From the NCBI RefSeq assembly GCF_001426405.1, contig NZ_LMEP01000001.1, forward strand, positions 435,241 through 499,240: a stretch of DNA of 64,000 bases. The letters are read 5' to 3'. Positions 9,216 through 17,456 of the stretch are shown in pieces; position 1 is the stretch's first letter; every line of letters starts with the position of its first letter. A program made the translations under genes and the position numbers. The notes beneath the pieces are model-generated. The model searched no databases and was not told where the DNA came from. It saw nothing but the letters and a program-made list of their open reading frames with translations. The stretch is from Streptomyces sp. Root1304 (lineage in GTDB: Bacteria > Actinomycetota > Actinomycetes > Streptomycetales > Streptomycetaceae).

Positions 9216-9556
9216 GAGGCGGAGCCTAACGGGGCCCTAGCACCGCGCTCCGGCCGGGTCCACCCACTCCCGCGCTTCGGTCGGGCGGGCACCGGAATGT
9301 CCCCGGCCCCTCACTCCGGGCGAAAGAGTTCGGTCCCCGACACGTCAACTGACGCCAATAGCGATCAACCCTCCGCCCCGCCGTGACCCCAGGTTTAGCG
9401 TCCTGGACCAGGTGGCCGGCTCCCCACCACCGCCGGCGATCCGGCGGTTGTCGGTCACCCCCGCCGAGAAACCCGGCGGCGGGCCGTCTCCCCTGTGGCG
9501 GCCCGCCGTCGGCCCCGGTGGGCCCTGCCCCTCGAACAGAGGATGTGACCGCCCTC
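9216..9556. other. Divergent intergenic/5' leader region upstream of the NlpC/P60 gene
   Basis: This 341-base stretch separates the small membrane protein gene and the NlpC/P60 gene. The part near the hydrolase has several GC-rich self-complementary stretches (for example CCAGG-N8-CCTGG near 9393-9411). I looked for the c-di-AMP (ydaO) riboswitch found before some Streptomyces wall hydrolases and did not see its conserved core. Confidence 0.45.
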
Positions 9557-10672
9557 GTGGCAGCACACCGAAAACCCAGGCAGTCCCCGCTCGGCCGCCC
9601 GGCCGTCCGCACCGCCGCCACCCTCGCCCTCGCCTCCGCGGCGACCACGACCCTCTTCGAAGGGTCCGGGCACGCGGACCCCCGGCCCACCACCGCCCAG
9701 GTCAAGGCGAAGGTCGACCGGCTCTACGAGGAGGCCGAGGCCGCCACCGAGCGGTACAACGGGGCGAAGGAGAAGGCCGACGAGGCCCGCGCCGCCTTCG
9801 ACCGGCTGCGCGACGAGGCCGCCCGCAGGACCCAGCGCCTCAACACGGCACGCGACGGGCTCGGCGCCATGGCCGCCGCCCAGTACCGCACCGGAGGCCT
9901 CGACCCCGCCGTGCAGCTGGCCCTCACCTCGGACCCCGACGAGTACCTGGAGCGCGCCGCCCTCGCCGAGAAGGCGGGCAGCCGGCAGGCCGCCGCCGTC
10001 ACCGCCGTACGGCGTGAGCTGGGAGCGATCCGGCAGCTCCGCGGCGAGTCCGCCGGACACCTCACCGCACTCCGCCGCAACGAGGCGGAGCTCCGCCGCC
10101 AGAAGGCCGCCGTCCTCGGCAAACTGACCGAGGCCCGCACCCTCCTCGCCCGGCTCACCGCCGAGGAACGCGCCCGCTACGAGGCCGCCGCCGCCGGCCG
10201 CGACGGCACCACCAGCACCTCGGCCGGGAACGGCACATCCGGCGGTACCTCCACCGGCGGCTCCGCCATGACCCGCGCCGACCGCTCCTCGGGCGGCGAC
10301 CGCGGCCCCGTCACCGCCCCCACCGGACGGGCCGCCCAGGCCATCTCCTTCGCCCGCGCCCAGCTCGGCAAGCCGTACGTATGGGGCGCGACCGGCCCCT
10401 CGGCCTACGACTGCTCCGGCCTCACCCAGGCGGCCTGGCGCGCCGCGGGCGTCTCCCTGCCGCGCACCACGTACACCCAGATCAACGCCGGTCAGCGCGT
10501 CTCCCGGTCCCAGCTCGCCCCCGGCGACCTGATCTTCTTCTACTCCGGCATCAGCCACGTCGGCCTCTACATCGGCGGCGGCCAGATGATCCACGCCCCC
10601 CGCCCGGGCGCCCCGGTCCGCATCGCGCCCATCGACGAGATGCCCTTCGCGGGAGCCACCCGAGTCGCCTGA
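9557..10672 (+). CDS. Secreted NlpC/P60 peptidoglycan endopeptidase with N-terminal coiled coil
   Basis: A 371-residue secreted wall hydrolase. The N-terminus is a signal peptide (Arg/Lys-rich start, then TAATLALASAATTTLF, cleavage near GHADP). Residues ~45-210 form a long Ala/Glu/Arg-rich coiled coil of the kind that keeps RipA/PcsB-like hydrolases inactive. A Gly/Ser/Thr linker follows, then the NlpC/P60 domain (~255-371). The catalytic Cys is in YDCSGLTQAAW, the His in ISHVGLYIG, and a third polar residue near MIHAPRPG. The predicted cut is D-Glu/diamino acid in peptide stems. GTG 9557 is chosen as start; an in-frame GTG at 9545 is possible but sits too close to AGAGG. A modest hairpin follows the gene. 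Confidence 0.9.
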   Translation: MAAHRKPRQSPLGRPAVRTAATLALASAATTTLFEGSGHADPRPTTAQVKAKVDRLYEEAEAATERYNGAKEKADEARAAFDRLRDEAARRTQRLNTARDGLGAMAAAQYRTGGLDPAVQLALTSDPDEYLERAALAEKAGSRQAAAVTAVRRELGAIRQLRGESAGHLTALRRNEAELRRQKAAVLGKLTEARTLLARLTAEERARYEAAAAGRDGTTSTSAGNGTSGGTSTGGSAMTRADRSSGGDRGPVTAPTGRAAQAISFARAQLGKPYVWGATGPSAYDCSGLTQAAWRAAGVSLPRTTYTQINAGQRVSRSQLAPGDLIFFYSGISHVGLYIGGGQMIHAPRPGAPVRIAPIDEMPFAGATRVA

Positions 10673-10678
10673 CACCCC

Positions 10679-10701
10679 CACCCCGGGCTCGGACCGGGGT
10701 G
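10679..10701. terminator. Hairpin between convergent NlpC/P60 and response-regulator genes
   Basis: An 8-bp stem (CACCCCGG / CCGGGGTG) with a 7-base loop lies just after the hydrolase stop; it is a moderate candidate terminator. Confidence 0.5.
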
Positions 10702-10750
10702 CGGCCTCCGCCCGGCTGCGGTCGAAGGTCCGGGCTGCGGGTTCGGAACT

Positions 10751-11467
10751 TCAGACCAGGCGGCGTGCGGTGGCCCAGCGGGTCAGTTCGTGGCGATTGG
10801 AGAGCTGGAGCTTCCGCAGCACCGCGGAGACGTGCGACTCGACCGTCTTCACGGAGATGTAGAGCTGCTTGGCGATCTCCTTGTACGCGTACCCCCGGGC
10901 GATCAGCCGCAGCACCTCCCGCTCCCGCTGGGTGAGCCGGTCCATGTCCTCGTCCACCGGCGGCGCGTCCGTCGACGCGAAGGCGTCCAGGACGAAGCCG
11001 GCGAGCCGCGGCGAGAACACGGCGTCGCCCTCCTGGACCCGGAAGATCGAGTCGACCAGGTCGGTGCCGGTGATCGTCTTCGTGACGTAGCCGCGGGCAC
11101 CGCCCCGGATCACCCCGATCACGTCCTCGGCCGCGTCCGAGACCGAGAGGGCCAGGAAGCGGACCGGGTCCTCCGCCGCTCCCATGAGGTTCGCGCAGCG
11201 GCGCAGCACCTCGACCCCACCGCCGCCCGGCAGGTGCACGTCGAGCAGCACCACCTCGGGGCGGGTCGCCGTGATCACGGTGACCGCCTGGTCGACGTCG
11301 GCGGCCTCGCCGACCACCTCGACGCCGGTCACGTCGGTGCGGCCGATCTCCGCCTGCACTCCGGTACGGAACATCCGGTGGTCGTCGACGAGCACCACCC
11401 GCACCCGGCGGTCCGTGCCCGCCGCCCCCGCGTCGGCTCCGGCCGCTGTCCCGGTGTCGTCGCTCAT
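10751..11467 (-). CDS. LuxR/NarL-family response regulator
   Basis: A 238-residue DNA-binding response regulator. A ~20-residue Ala/Gly/Asp leader precedes the receiver domain (about 21-145), with acidic pocket LVDDH, phosphoacceptor Asp in EVVLLDVHLPG, switch Ser in LALSVSD and conserved Lys in GYVTKTI. The C-terminal LuxR HTH (about 170-238) reads LTQREREVLRLIARGYAYKEIAKQL with VKTVESHVSAVLRKL. Its ATG overlaps the kinase stop by four bases (ATGA), so the two are translationally coupled. The likely targets include the divergent PspC gene, where a TCAGGG motif cluster lies. Confidence 0.93.
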   Translation of the reverse strand: MSDDTGTAAGADAGAAGTDRRVRVVLVDDHRMFRTGVQAEIGRTDVTGVEVVGEAADVDQAVTVITATRPEVVLLDVHLPGGGGVEVLRRCANLMGAAEDPVRFLALSVSDAAEDVIGVIRGGARGYVTKTITGTDLVDSIFRVQEGDAVFSPRLAGFVLDAFASTDAPPVDEDMDRLTQREREVLRLIARGYAYKEIAKQLYISVKTVESHVSAVLRKLQLSNRHELTRWATARRLV

Positions 11468-12732
11468 CCGTCCGCCCTCTCCATCTCAAGCTCCACTTCG
11501 GTGCCCCCGTCCGGAACGGACCGCAGCCGGGCCGAGCCGCCGTTGCGCTGCATTCGGCCGATGATCGATTCTCGTACGCCCATCCTGTCCTCGGGCACCG
11601 CGTCCAGGTCGAATCCCGGCCCCCGGTCCCGCACCGAGACGAAGACCCTGCGGCCCTCCACCTCGGCGTACACCTGCACGGCCCCGCCCTCGCCACCGTA
11701 CTTGGCGGCGTTGACCATCGCCTCGCGCGCGGCCTGCATCTGTGCCACCAGTCCGTCGTCGAGCGGGCAGTCGCCCACGACGACGACCTCCAGCGGCACT
11801 CCGTGCTTGTCCTCGACCTCCGCCGCGGCTCTCTTCACCGCCTCGGCGACCGTCCCGGGCTCCTCGTCCTTGTCCTTGCCCGTGCCCTCGGGCTTGTAGA
11901 GCCAGTTCCGCAGCTCCCGTTCCTGGGCGCGGGCGAGGCGGCGCACCTCGGCCGCGTTCTCGGCGTTGCGCTGGATCAGGGTGAGGGTGTGCAGCACCGA
12001 GTCGTGGACGTGGGCCGCGACCTCGGCGCGTTCCTGGGCGCGGATGCGCATGGTCCGCTCCTCGGTGAGGTCCTGGGACATCCGCACCAGCCAGGGGCCG
12101 GCGAGGAGGGCTATGCCCGTGAGGACCGCGACGGCGGCGGTGAGGGCAGTGCCGAGCTGGGCGACGGACCCCCGGACCACCACGAAGACGGCGAGGCCGG
12201 TGCCGACCAGGGCGACACCGACGAGCCCCCGCGTGACATGGAAGGCCCGGCTGTGTCGCCCGCCGTCGGTCCAGCTGGCCCGCCGGGCGTTGTCCGACTG
12301 GCGCCAGACGACGGCGAGACCGGCGCCGATGAGGAGGACGGGCCAGACGTACCGTCCGGACTCGCTGTCGATGTTGATGTTCCCGATGAGGGCCGCGCTG
12401 CCTATCGCGAGCGCTATGAGGGCGAAGACCTGCCCCCGGTCGGGCTTGCGCAGTCTGCGCCGGCCGTCCGAGGTGACCTCGAAGACGGGGCGCGGGGCGG
12501 CCCGGCCGCCCACGCCCAGCGGGACGACGATCCAGAAGGCGGCGTAGACCAGCAGACCGAGGCCGTCCATGAAGGTGAGGACGAGGAACGCCACCCGCAC
12601 CCACACGACCGGCAGTCCCAGATGCCCGGCGAGGCCGCGTGCGACACCGCCGAGCCACCGCCCGTCGGCGCTCCGGTAGAGCTTGCGCACGGGCGGTTCG
12701 TCGGTGTCGGTGACACGAGCGGATGCGGACAT
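11464..12732 (-). CDS. PspC-domain sensor histidine kinase
   Basis: A 422-residue membrane sensor kinase with an N-terminal PspC domain (about 10-75, RKLYRSADGRWLGGVARGLAGHLG followed by a membrane helix). Further membrane helices follow to about residue 200, then a DesK/LiaS-type kinase core. The phospho-His is in VAAHVHDSVLHTL; the ATP-binding domain has an N-box (REAMVNAAKYG) and a G-box (VRDRGPGFDLD). Fusion of PspC to a kinase is an actinobacterial arrangement and points to sensing of membrane or wall stress. ATG 12732 (MSASARVTDTDEPP) is chosen because it leads straight into the PspC motif. It is operonic with the response regulator and divergent from a second PspC protein. Confidence 0.93.
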   Translation of the reverse strand: MSASARVTDTDEPPVRKLYRSADGRWLGGVARGLAGHLGLPVVWVRVAFLVLTFMDGLGLLVYAAFWIVVPLGVGGRAAPRPVFEVTSDGRRRLRKPDRGQVFALIALAIGSAALIGNINIDSESGRYVWPVLLIGAGLAVVWRQSDNARRASWTDGGRHSRAFHVTRGLVGVALVGTGLAVFVVVRGSVAQLGTALTAAVAVLTGIALLAGPWLVRMSQDLTEERTMRIRAQERAEVAAHVHDSVLHTLTLIQRNAENAAEVRRLARAQERELRNWLYKPEGTGKDKDEEPGTVAEAVKRAAAEVEDKHGVPLEVVVVGDCPLDDGLVAQMQAAREAMVNAAKYGGEGGAVQVYAEVEGRRVFVSVRDRGPGFDLDAVPEDRMGVRESIIGRMQRNGGSARLRSVPDGGTEVELEMERADG

Positions 12733-12767
12733 GCACCGATCGTCACACGTTCGGCCCGCCCGGGGCA

Positions 12768-12832
12768 TCAGGGTCCGCCCTGAGATCGTCCCTGGTACGG
12801 CATCAGGGAGAGGGGTCCTCCGAATATCAGGG
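12768..12832. promoter_or_regulatory. TCAGGG motif cluster, candidate response-regulator operator
   Basis: The 156-base divergent spacer contains an inverted repeat TCAGGG-N4-CCCTGA at 12768-12783 and two more TCAGGG copies at 12803-12808 and 12827-12832. Dyad-plus-direct-repeat arrangements suit NarL/LuxR-type dimers, so this may be the autoregulatory site of the two-component system. Inference only. Confidence 0.5.
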
Positions 12833-12888
12833 TCGGGCCAGGGTCGATCCCGGTGCCGCTCGACGTCACGGGCGGTCACCATGGAGGC

Positions 12889-14235
12889 ATGACGAGTTCG
12901 ATGCCTTCGCAGCACGAGGCCCCGCCGCCGGCGGAGGCCGAGGCCACCCCACCCCTGCGGCGCTCGCGCGGCAGCAAGGTCGTGGGCGGTGTCTGCGGTG
13001 GTCTCGGGCGGTACTTCGACCTCGACCCGGTGATCTTCCGGGTCGCGTTCGGTGTGCTGGCGGTGCCGGGCGGGCTCGGACTGATCTTCTACGGCTTCGC
13101 CTGGCTGCTGATCCCGCTCGCGGGCGACGAGGAGAACGAGGGGCGCAGAGTCCTGACCGGCCGGGTCTCCGGGGCCTCGCTGGCCGCGCTGCTGATGGCG
13201 CTGGTGGGCTGCGGGATCTTCCTCTCGATGCTGCACAGCGGGTCGATGCTGGGCTCCGCCCTCCTGCTGTCCTTCGTGGTGTGCGCGGCGGCGGTGTGGT
13301 CCCGGCACCGGCAGGCCGGCGCGGTGGAGCCCGAGGGCCGGGTGGAGTCGGCCGCGGCCGCCCTCGCGGTCTCCGAGGCACCGCCCGAGACCAAGGCCCC
13401 GCCGCTGGCCGATCACCCGTCCTGGTGGAGGGACCCGATAGTCAAGGACGGGTCGACGGGCAAGGTGGCCATCGGCTATCTGTGGGGACCGCACGGCGTC
13501 CTCGACGAGGACGGCCGGGTGAACGGCGAGGTGCCGAAGCCCGGCAGCCAGTGGGGGCCGCCTCCCGCGGCTCCCGGCCGGCCGGAGCCGTCGGTGCGGC
13601 GGAGTCCGCTGTCCATCGGTGGTCTCGTGTACCTGCTCGCCCTGGTGGCGGCGGTCACCGGCACCGCGCTCACCTGGGAGACGGAGCCGCTCGGCACGAG
13701 TCTGCAGACCGGTCTGGCCGCCGCCCTCGCGGTGTTCGGTCTCGGCCTGGTCGTCAGCAGCTTCCTCGGCCGGACCGGGTTCGGCACGATCTTCCACACC
13801 GTGATCACGGCGGGTCTGCTGGCCCTGGCGACGGCGCTGCCCACCGAGATCACGACGGATTGGGTCCGTGACACCTGGAGACCGACGTCGGTCACCGCCG
13901 TGCAGTCCCACTACGAGCTCGGCACCGGCGTCGGCACGCTCGATCTGTCGGGGCTCCCGCTCCCGGCGGGAGCGACCGTCTCGGCGTCGGCGGAGGTGGG
14001 CGCGGGGCAGCTGAAGGTGATCGTCCCGAAGGACGCGGTGGTGAAGCTGCACGCCGAGGTCGGACTCGGTGATCTGCAGCTGCCCGGCGAGACCCCCAAC
14101 GACATCGACATCGCGCCGGACCGCGATGTGACCCGCACGATCCAACCGCCTGCCGGGACCACTCCGGCGGGCACCCTGGACCTCTCGCTCGAGGTCGGCA
14201 TCGGACAGGTGGAGGTCACCCGTGCTGCTTCATGA
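12889..14235 (+). CDS. PspC-domain membrane protein with LiaF-like C-terminal domain
   Basis: A 448-residue membrane protein divergent from the PspC kinase. The N-terminal PspC domain (about 20-85, RGSKVVGGVCGGLGRYFDLDP then a hydrophobic helix) is followed by membrane helices, a soluble acidic/proline linker (about 145-235), three more helices (about 245-325) and a C-terminal beta-helical LiaF-like domain. That domain carries repeated YELGTGVGTLDLSGL / AEVGAGQLKVIVP / AEVGLGDLQLP / LEVGIGQVEVT units. In Firmicutes LiaF inhibits its cognate kinase; a similar sensor or brake role is likely here. Start choice is uncertain: GGAGG is only one base from ATG 12889, and ATG 12901 is an alternative. 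Confidence 0.85.
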   Translation: MTSSMPSQHEAPPPAEAEATPPLRRSRGSKVVGGVCGGLGRYFDLDPVIFRVAFGVLAVPGGLGLIFYGFAWLLIPLAGDEENEGRRVLTGRVSGASLAALLMALVGCGIFLSMLHSGSMLGSALLLSFVVCAAAVWSRHRQAGAVEPEGRVESAAAALAVSEAPPETKAPPLADHPSWWRDPIVKDGSTGKVAIGYLWGPHGVLDEDGRVNGEVPKPGSQWGPPPAAPGRPEPSVRRSPLSIGGLVYLLALVAAVTGTALTWETEPLGTSLQTGLAAALAVFGLGLVVSSFLGRTGFGTIFHTVITAGLLALATALPTEITTDWVRDTWRPTSVTAVQSHYELGTGVGTLDLSGLPLPAGATVSASAEVGAGQLKVIVPKDAVVKLHAEVGLGDLQLPGETPNDIDIAPDRDVTRTIQPPAGTTPAGTLDLSLEVGIGQVEVTRAAS

Positions 14236-14482
14236 GTTCCGCCCCGGCCGGCTGCTCGTCGGCCTCACCGCCCTCGCGCTGGCCGCGGTCTACGCCGGGG
14301 ACGCCGCCGGGTCCTGGACGACCCCGTGGTACGCGGTGTTCCCCGTGCTCGGCGGCGGCCTGGGAGTGGCCGGCATCGCGACCTGGGTGGCCTATCGAAT
14401 ACGGCGTCGCACGGCCAGGAGCCGGTCCAGCGACAGCACCGACGCCCCGGCGAGCAGCAGCGGGAGCCAGGACATCAGATAG
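14222..14482 (+). CDS. Small two-helix membrane protein
   Basis: An 86-residue protein starting at GTG 14222 and overlapping the end of the PspC/LiaF-like gene by 14 bases, as in coupled genes. Two membrane helices are visible (about 10-30 and 38-58), then a basic Arg cluster (YRIRRRTARSR) and a Ser/Asp-rich tail. The last ~90 bases run antisense over the 3' end of the DoxX gene, which is unusual but not disqualifying. Its position suggests an accessory subunit of the envelope-stress module. No family is recognised. Confidence 0.5.
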   Translation: MLLHEFRPGRLLVGLTALALAAVYAGDAAGSWTTPWYAVFPVLGGGLGVAGIATWVAYRIRRRTARSRSSDSTDAPASSSGSQDIR

Positions 14483-15036
14483 GCCAGATCGTTGCCGAGG
14501 TAGTACGGATTCACCTGCCAGCTCACGGTCAGCCAGAGGCTCAGGGAGATCAGTGCGCCGCCGAGCGCCGCCACGCGGGCGTAGAGACCCAGCAGGGTCC
14601 CGATCCCGACGGCGAGCTCCCCGAAGGCGATGGCGTAGCCGAATCCGGTGGGGTTCTTGAGGGCGACGTCGACGAGGGCGGGGAGGGCCGAGGAGTCCCG
14701 GACGCCCCGCATCATCTCGCCGATGGAGCCGCTGCCGGAGTCCGCGAAGAAGGCGGAGTCCGTGAGCTTGTCGAGTCCGGCGTAGATGAAGGTGATCCCG
14801 AGGAAGAGCCGGAGAGGAAGGAGCGAGTACCGGGAGGCGACCGCCTTCCACCCGTCGATCCCACCGAGTCCACCGAACCGGCCGGCACCGGTCGCACCAC
14901 CGGAGTCACGAGCGGCACCGGAGTCAGCAGCAGCACCGGAGCCACCGGTGCCGTCGGCACCGCTGCCGCTTCCGCTGCCGCCGAACCCGTCGGCCGGGTC
15001 GTACTCCTGGCCCGCGCGGCCCGCCTGTCCCGTCAT
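14392..15036 (-). CDS. DoxX family membrane protein
   Basis: A 214-residue protein. The first ~65 residues are a disordered Gly/Ala/Ser-rich cytoplasmic leader (GGSGSGSGADGTGGSGAAA). The DoxX-like domain follows with four membrane helices (about 70-90, 125-145, 152-175, 188-205) and the family signature LRLFLGITFIYAGLDKLTD. DoxX proteins are linked to redox or thiosulfate/quinone metabolism and to membrane oxidoreductase complexes, but the role of this subfamily is not established. It is convergent with the small membrane gene at 14222, overlapping by 91 bases. Confidence 0.85.
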   Translation of the reverse strand: MTGQAGRAGQEYDPADGFGGSGSGSGADGTGGSGAAADSGAARDSGGATGAGRFGGLGGIDGWKAVASRYSLLPLRLFLGITFIYAGLDKLTDSAFFADSGSGSIGEMMRGVRDSSALPALVDVALKNPTGFGYAIAFGELAVGIGTLLGLYARVAALGGALISLSLWLTVSWQVNPYYLGNDLAYLMSWLPLLLAGASVLSLDRLLAVRRRIR

Positions 15037-15138
15037 CGTCGGTCACCTCTCCACACCCCGTACGGCTGTTCGCGGAACGATTCTCCTCGCACCGCCGCTC
15101 CGGGGACACGCCAAGGGGCCGGATGCGCAGTCCGGTCT

Positions 15139-16380
15139 TCAGTCCACCACGTCGATCGCGACGCGGTTGGTCTCCACGCCCGCCGCCGTCACGACCGACA
15201 CCTCCACCCGGCCGGGTTCCACGTCGGCGGGGAGGGGGACGGTCAGGGACGTGTCGGTGGGGTTGGCGAAGCCGCCCGGGACCGGGACGAGTGGCACGTG
15301 GGCGTGGACGGGGCCGATGCGGACCACCAGGCGGGTCAGCGGGTCGGGGGCGCCGGCACCGGGCGGGACGAAGCCGTAGCCGCGGATCTCGATGTCGTCG
15401 CCCGTGCGGATCGGGGCGTCGAGATCGCCGGCCTCCCGGGACCGGACCACGGAGTGGATCGTGGGGGGGACGCCCTCGGTGAGCTTGGCGGCGAGGTGCC
15501 AGGCGGCCGAGACCCCGAGGAGCACCACCAGGGACCAGGGAACTTCGGGGAGCCGCGAGGGGTCCTCGGCGAGGCCGAAGGCCGTGAGGGCGAGGACGGC
15601 GACGGAGACGAGGAGGTACTGGACGTCGGCGAGAGCGGCCCGGCCGCTGTCGTCGCAGAGCAGGTCGGCGGCGCGGGGACGGTCGGCGCGCACCTTCTGG
15701 AGGCGGCCGGCCGCGATGCCCGCGGAGACGACGAGGCGGGCGGTCACGGTGACGGCCGACACCAGGGCGAGGACGGTGAGGAGGCCCGCGCCGCGGGCCA
15801 GGGCGAAGGCGGCAGCGCCCGGTGACAGGAACGCCAGGAAGAGGAGGGTGAAGGCGAGGAGCAGGAGCCAGGCGGCGGCGACGGCGCGGGTGGTGGAGAG
15901 CCGGTTGTCCTCACCGACCAGGGGGGCGAGGAGGCCGCCTCGGGCCCGGTGGGTGTGGGCGGCGGCGCTGAGAAGCAGGGCGAGGACCACGGCGGTGCAG
16001 AGGCCGGCCGTGCGGGCTCCGGTCCAGCCGGCCTCGATCGCGGTGAGGGCCTGGCCGAGGAGGAGGGCGAGGGCGGCGCCCCAGACGGCGCCGAGGCCGC
16101 CGCGGCGGACCCGGTCGAGCCAGGCGCCCCCGGCCTCGCGGCCGTGCACGGCGACCGCGCGGGCGGACTGGGCGAGCTCGTCGGAGACCCACTGGCGGGC
16201 GGCGACCGGGGAGTGGGCGACGGCCGCGGGGACGCCGTGTCCGGCGGCGAGTTCGTCGCGCCGGGCGAGGAAGGCGGCGACGGCGCGCCGGTGGCCGGCC
16301 TGCCCGCAGTGGGCGCAGCCGGCGCAGGCCGTCCCGTGTTCGCCGTACTGTCTCGCCTCTTGAACCGCCACGGTGCCCAC
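15139..16380 (-). CDS. Multi-pass membrane protein with N-terminal CxxCxxC motif and C-terminal Ig-like domain
   Basis: A 413-residue protein of unknown function. The N-terminus carries CAGCAHCGQ, possibly a metal-binding knuckle, in a soluble helical region (to about residue 90). About six membrane helices follow (~95-300), then a soluble C-terminal beta domain with DDIEIRGYGFVPP and RVEVSVVTAAGVETNRVAI, resembling an IPT/TIG-like immunoglobulin fold. The C-terminus is likely extracytoplasmic or at the membrane face. GTG 16380 is used; GTG 16371 is better spaced from the GGGAA and may be the true start. It stands alone in its transcription unit. Confidence 0.75.
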   Translation of the reverse strand: MGTVAVQEARQYGEHGTACAGCAHCGQAGHRRAVAAFLARRDELAAGHGVPAAVAHSPVAARQWVSDELAQSARAVAVHGREAGGAWLDRVRRGGLGAVWGAALALLLGQALTAIEAGWTGARTAGLCTAVVLALLLSAAAHTHRARGGLLAPLVGEDNRLSTTRAVAAAWLLLLAFTLLFLAFLSPGAAAFALARGAGLLTVLALVSAVTVTARLVVSAGIAAGRLQKVRADRPRAADLLCDDSGRAALADVQYLLVSVAVLALTAFGLAEDPSRLPEVPWSLVVLLGVSAAWHLAAKLTEGVPPTIHSVVRSREAGDLDAPIRTGDDIEIRGYGFVPPGAGAPDPLTRLVVRIGPVHAHVPLVPVPGGFANPTDTSLTVPLPADVEPGRVEVSVVTAAGVETNRVAIDVVD

Positions 16381-16548
16381 TTCCCGAGCTCACTTCACGA
16401 CACGTGCCGGTGCGCCCCGAATGGTCAACCAGCCGTTGATTCACCGGAATTGTGTCGCACCGGCGGCTTCCGCGCGTGCCGCGTGCGCCCCGCCGGAGAG
16501 TGATTGCCGCGCCATCTCATTGACGTACAGAAGGGTGAAGCGATGGTG

Positions 16549-17337
16549 TTACGACAGGAGTTCGGGCTCCGCTCGGCTGATCCTGCGCCAGAGCGGCTGG
16601 TAGTTGATCCAGGCGACGAGGTCGCTGCCGAGCTGTTCGCGGGTGGCGACGGCCTCGCGGTGGTCGATCAGGACGGGTTTGCCGGCCGCGCGCGCGGTCA
16701 GCTGGACCTGGGCGCAGCGTTCCAGGGCGATGAACCACCAGGCGGCCGCGTCGACGGAGGTGCCGACGGTGAGGAGGCCGTGGTTGCGGAGGACGATCGC
16801 CTTGAACGCGCCGAGGGCGACGGCGATGCGGCGGCCTTCCTCGGCGTCCACGGTGACGCCCGTGTAGGCGTCGTAGAGGGCGTGGTCCTGGTAGAAGGCG
16901 CAGGCCTCCTGGGTGATCGGGTCGAGGAGTTCGCCGAGCGCGGCGAGGGCCCGTCCGTGGAGGGAGTGGGTGTGGGCGACGGCGACGGCGTCGGGCCGGG
17001 CGCGGTGGACCTGGGCGTGGACGGTGAACGCGGCCTGGTTGACGTGCCGGCCGCCCCGGAGGACCTGGCCGTCGCCGTTGACGAGGATGAGTTCGCTCGC
17101 GGTCACTTCTTCGAACGGGGCCCCGAAGGGGTTCACCCAGTAGCAGTCGGGGTGCTCGGGGTCGCGGGCGCTGATGTGGCCCGAGACGCCCTCCTCGTAT
17201 CCGAAGCGTCCGAAGAGCCGGAGTGCGCCCGCGATCCGCTGTTTGCGGTGGGTGCGTTCCTCCTCGGCCGTCGCGTGGACGGGCGGCATGGCGAAGTGGA
17301 GCCGTTCGAGGGGGACGGGGTCGGGTATCACGCTCAT
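16549..17337 (-). CDS. Class II aldolase/adducin family protein
   Basis: A 262-residue protein of the class II aldolase (fuculose-phosphate aldolase/adducin) family. Zinc ligands are visible as VAHTHS and RNHGLLTVG, and the early GVSGHISARDP matches the family substrate-binding loop. The acidic catalytic region is near ITQEACAFYQDH. Members cleave sugar phosphates or act as decarboxylases; the substrate here is not predictable because no sugar kinase or isomerase is adjacent. ATG 17337 gives the usual length. It lies downstream of guaA in the same direction but is separated from it by a strong terminator hairpin. Confidence 0.88.
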   Translation of the reverse strand: MSVIPDPVPLERLHFAMPPVHATAEEERTHRKQRIAGALRLFGRFGYEEGVSGHISARDPEHPDCYWVNPFGAPFEEVTASELILVNGDGQVLRGGRHVNQAAFTVHAQVHRARPDAVAVAHTHSLHGRALAALGELLDPITQEACAFYQDHALYDAYTGVTVDAEEGRRIAVALGAFKAIVLRNHGLLTVGTSVDAAAWWFIALERCAQVQLTARAAGKPVLIDHREAVATREQLGSDLVAWINYQPLWRRISRAEPELLS

Positions 17338-17394
17338 GCGCCGGAAGGTAACGCCCGGCCGGTCAACTCACCAGAGCCCGGACGGACCGAACGA

Positions 17395-17433
17395 CGAAGC
17401 CGCCGCCCCCGGTCGTGCGGGGCGACGGCTTCG
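17395..17433 (-). terminator. Terminator downstream of guaA
   Basis: A stem of 8 + 6 bp with one internal mismatch (CGAAGCCG...CGCCCC / GGGGCG...CGGCTTCG) lies 24 bases past the guaA stop. Confidence 0.75.
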
Positions 17434-17456
17434 GCCGGCTCAGGGGGCGGGAGCGA

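Noticed and set aside
9300..9556. Possible c-di-AMP (ydaO) riboswitch upstream of the NlpC/P60 gene
   Set aside because: The region is structured, but the conserved ydaO core words could not be found.
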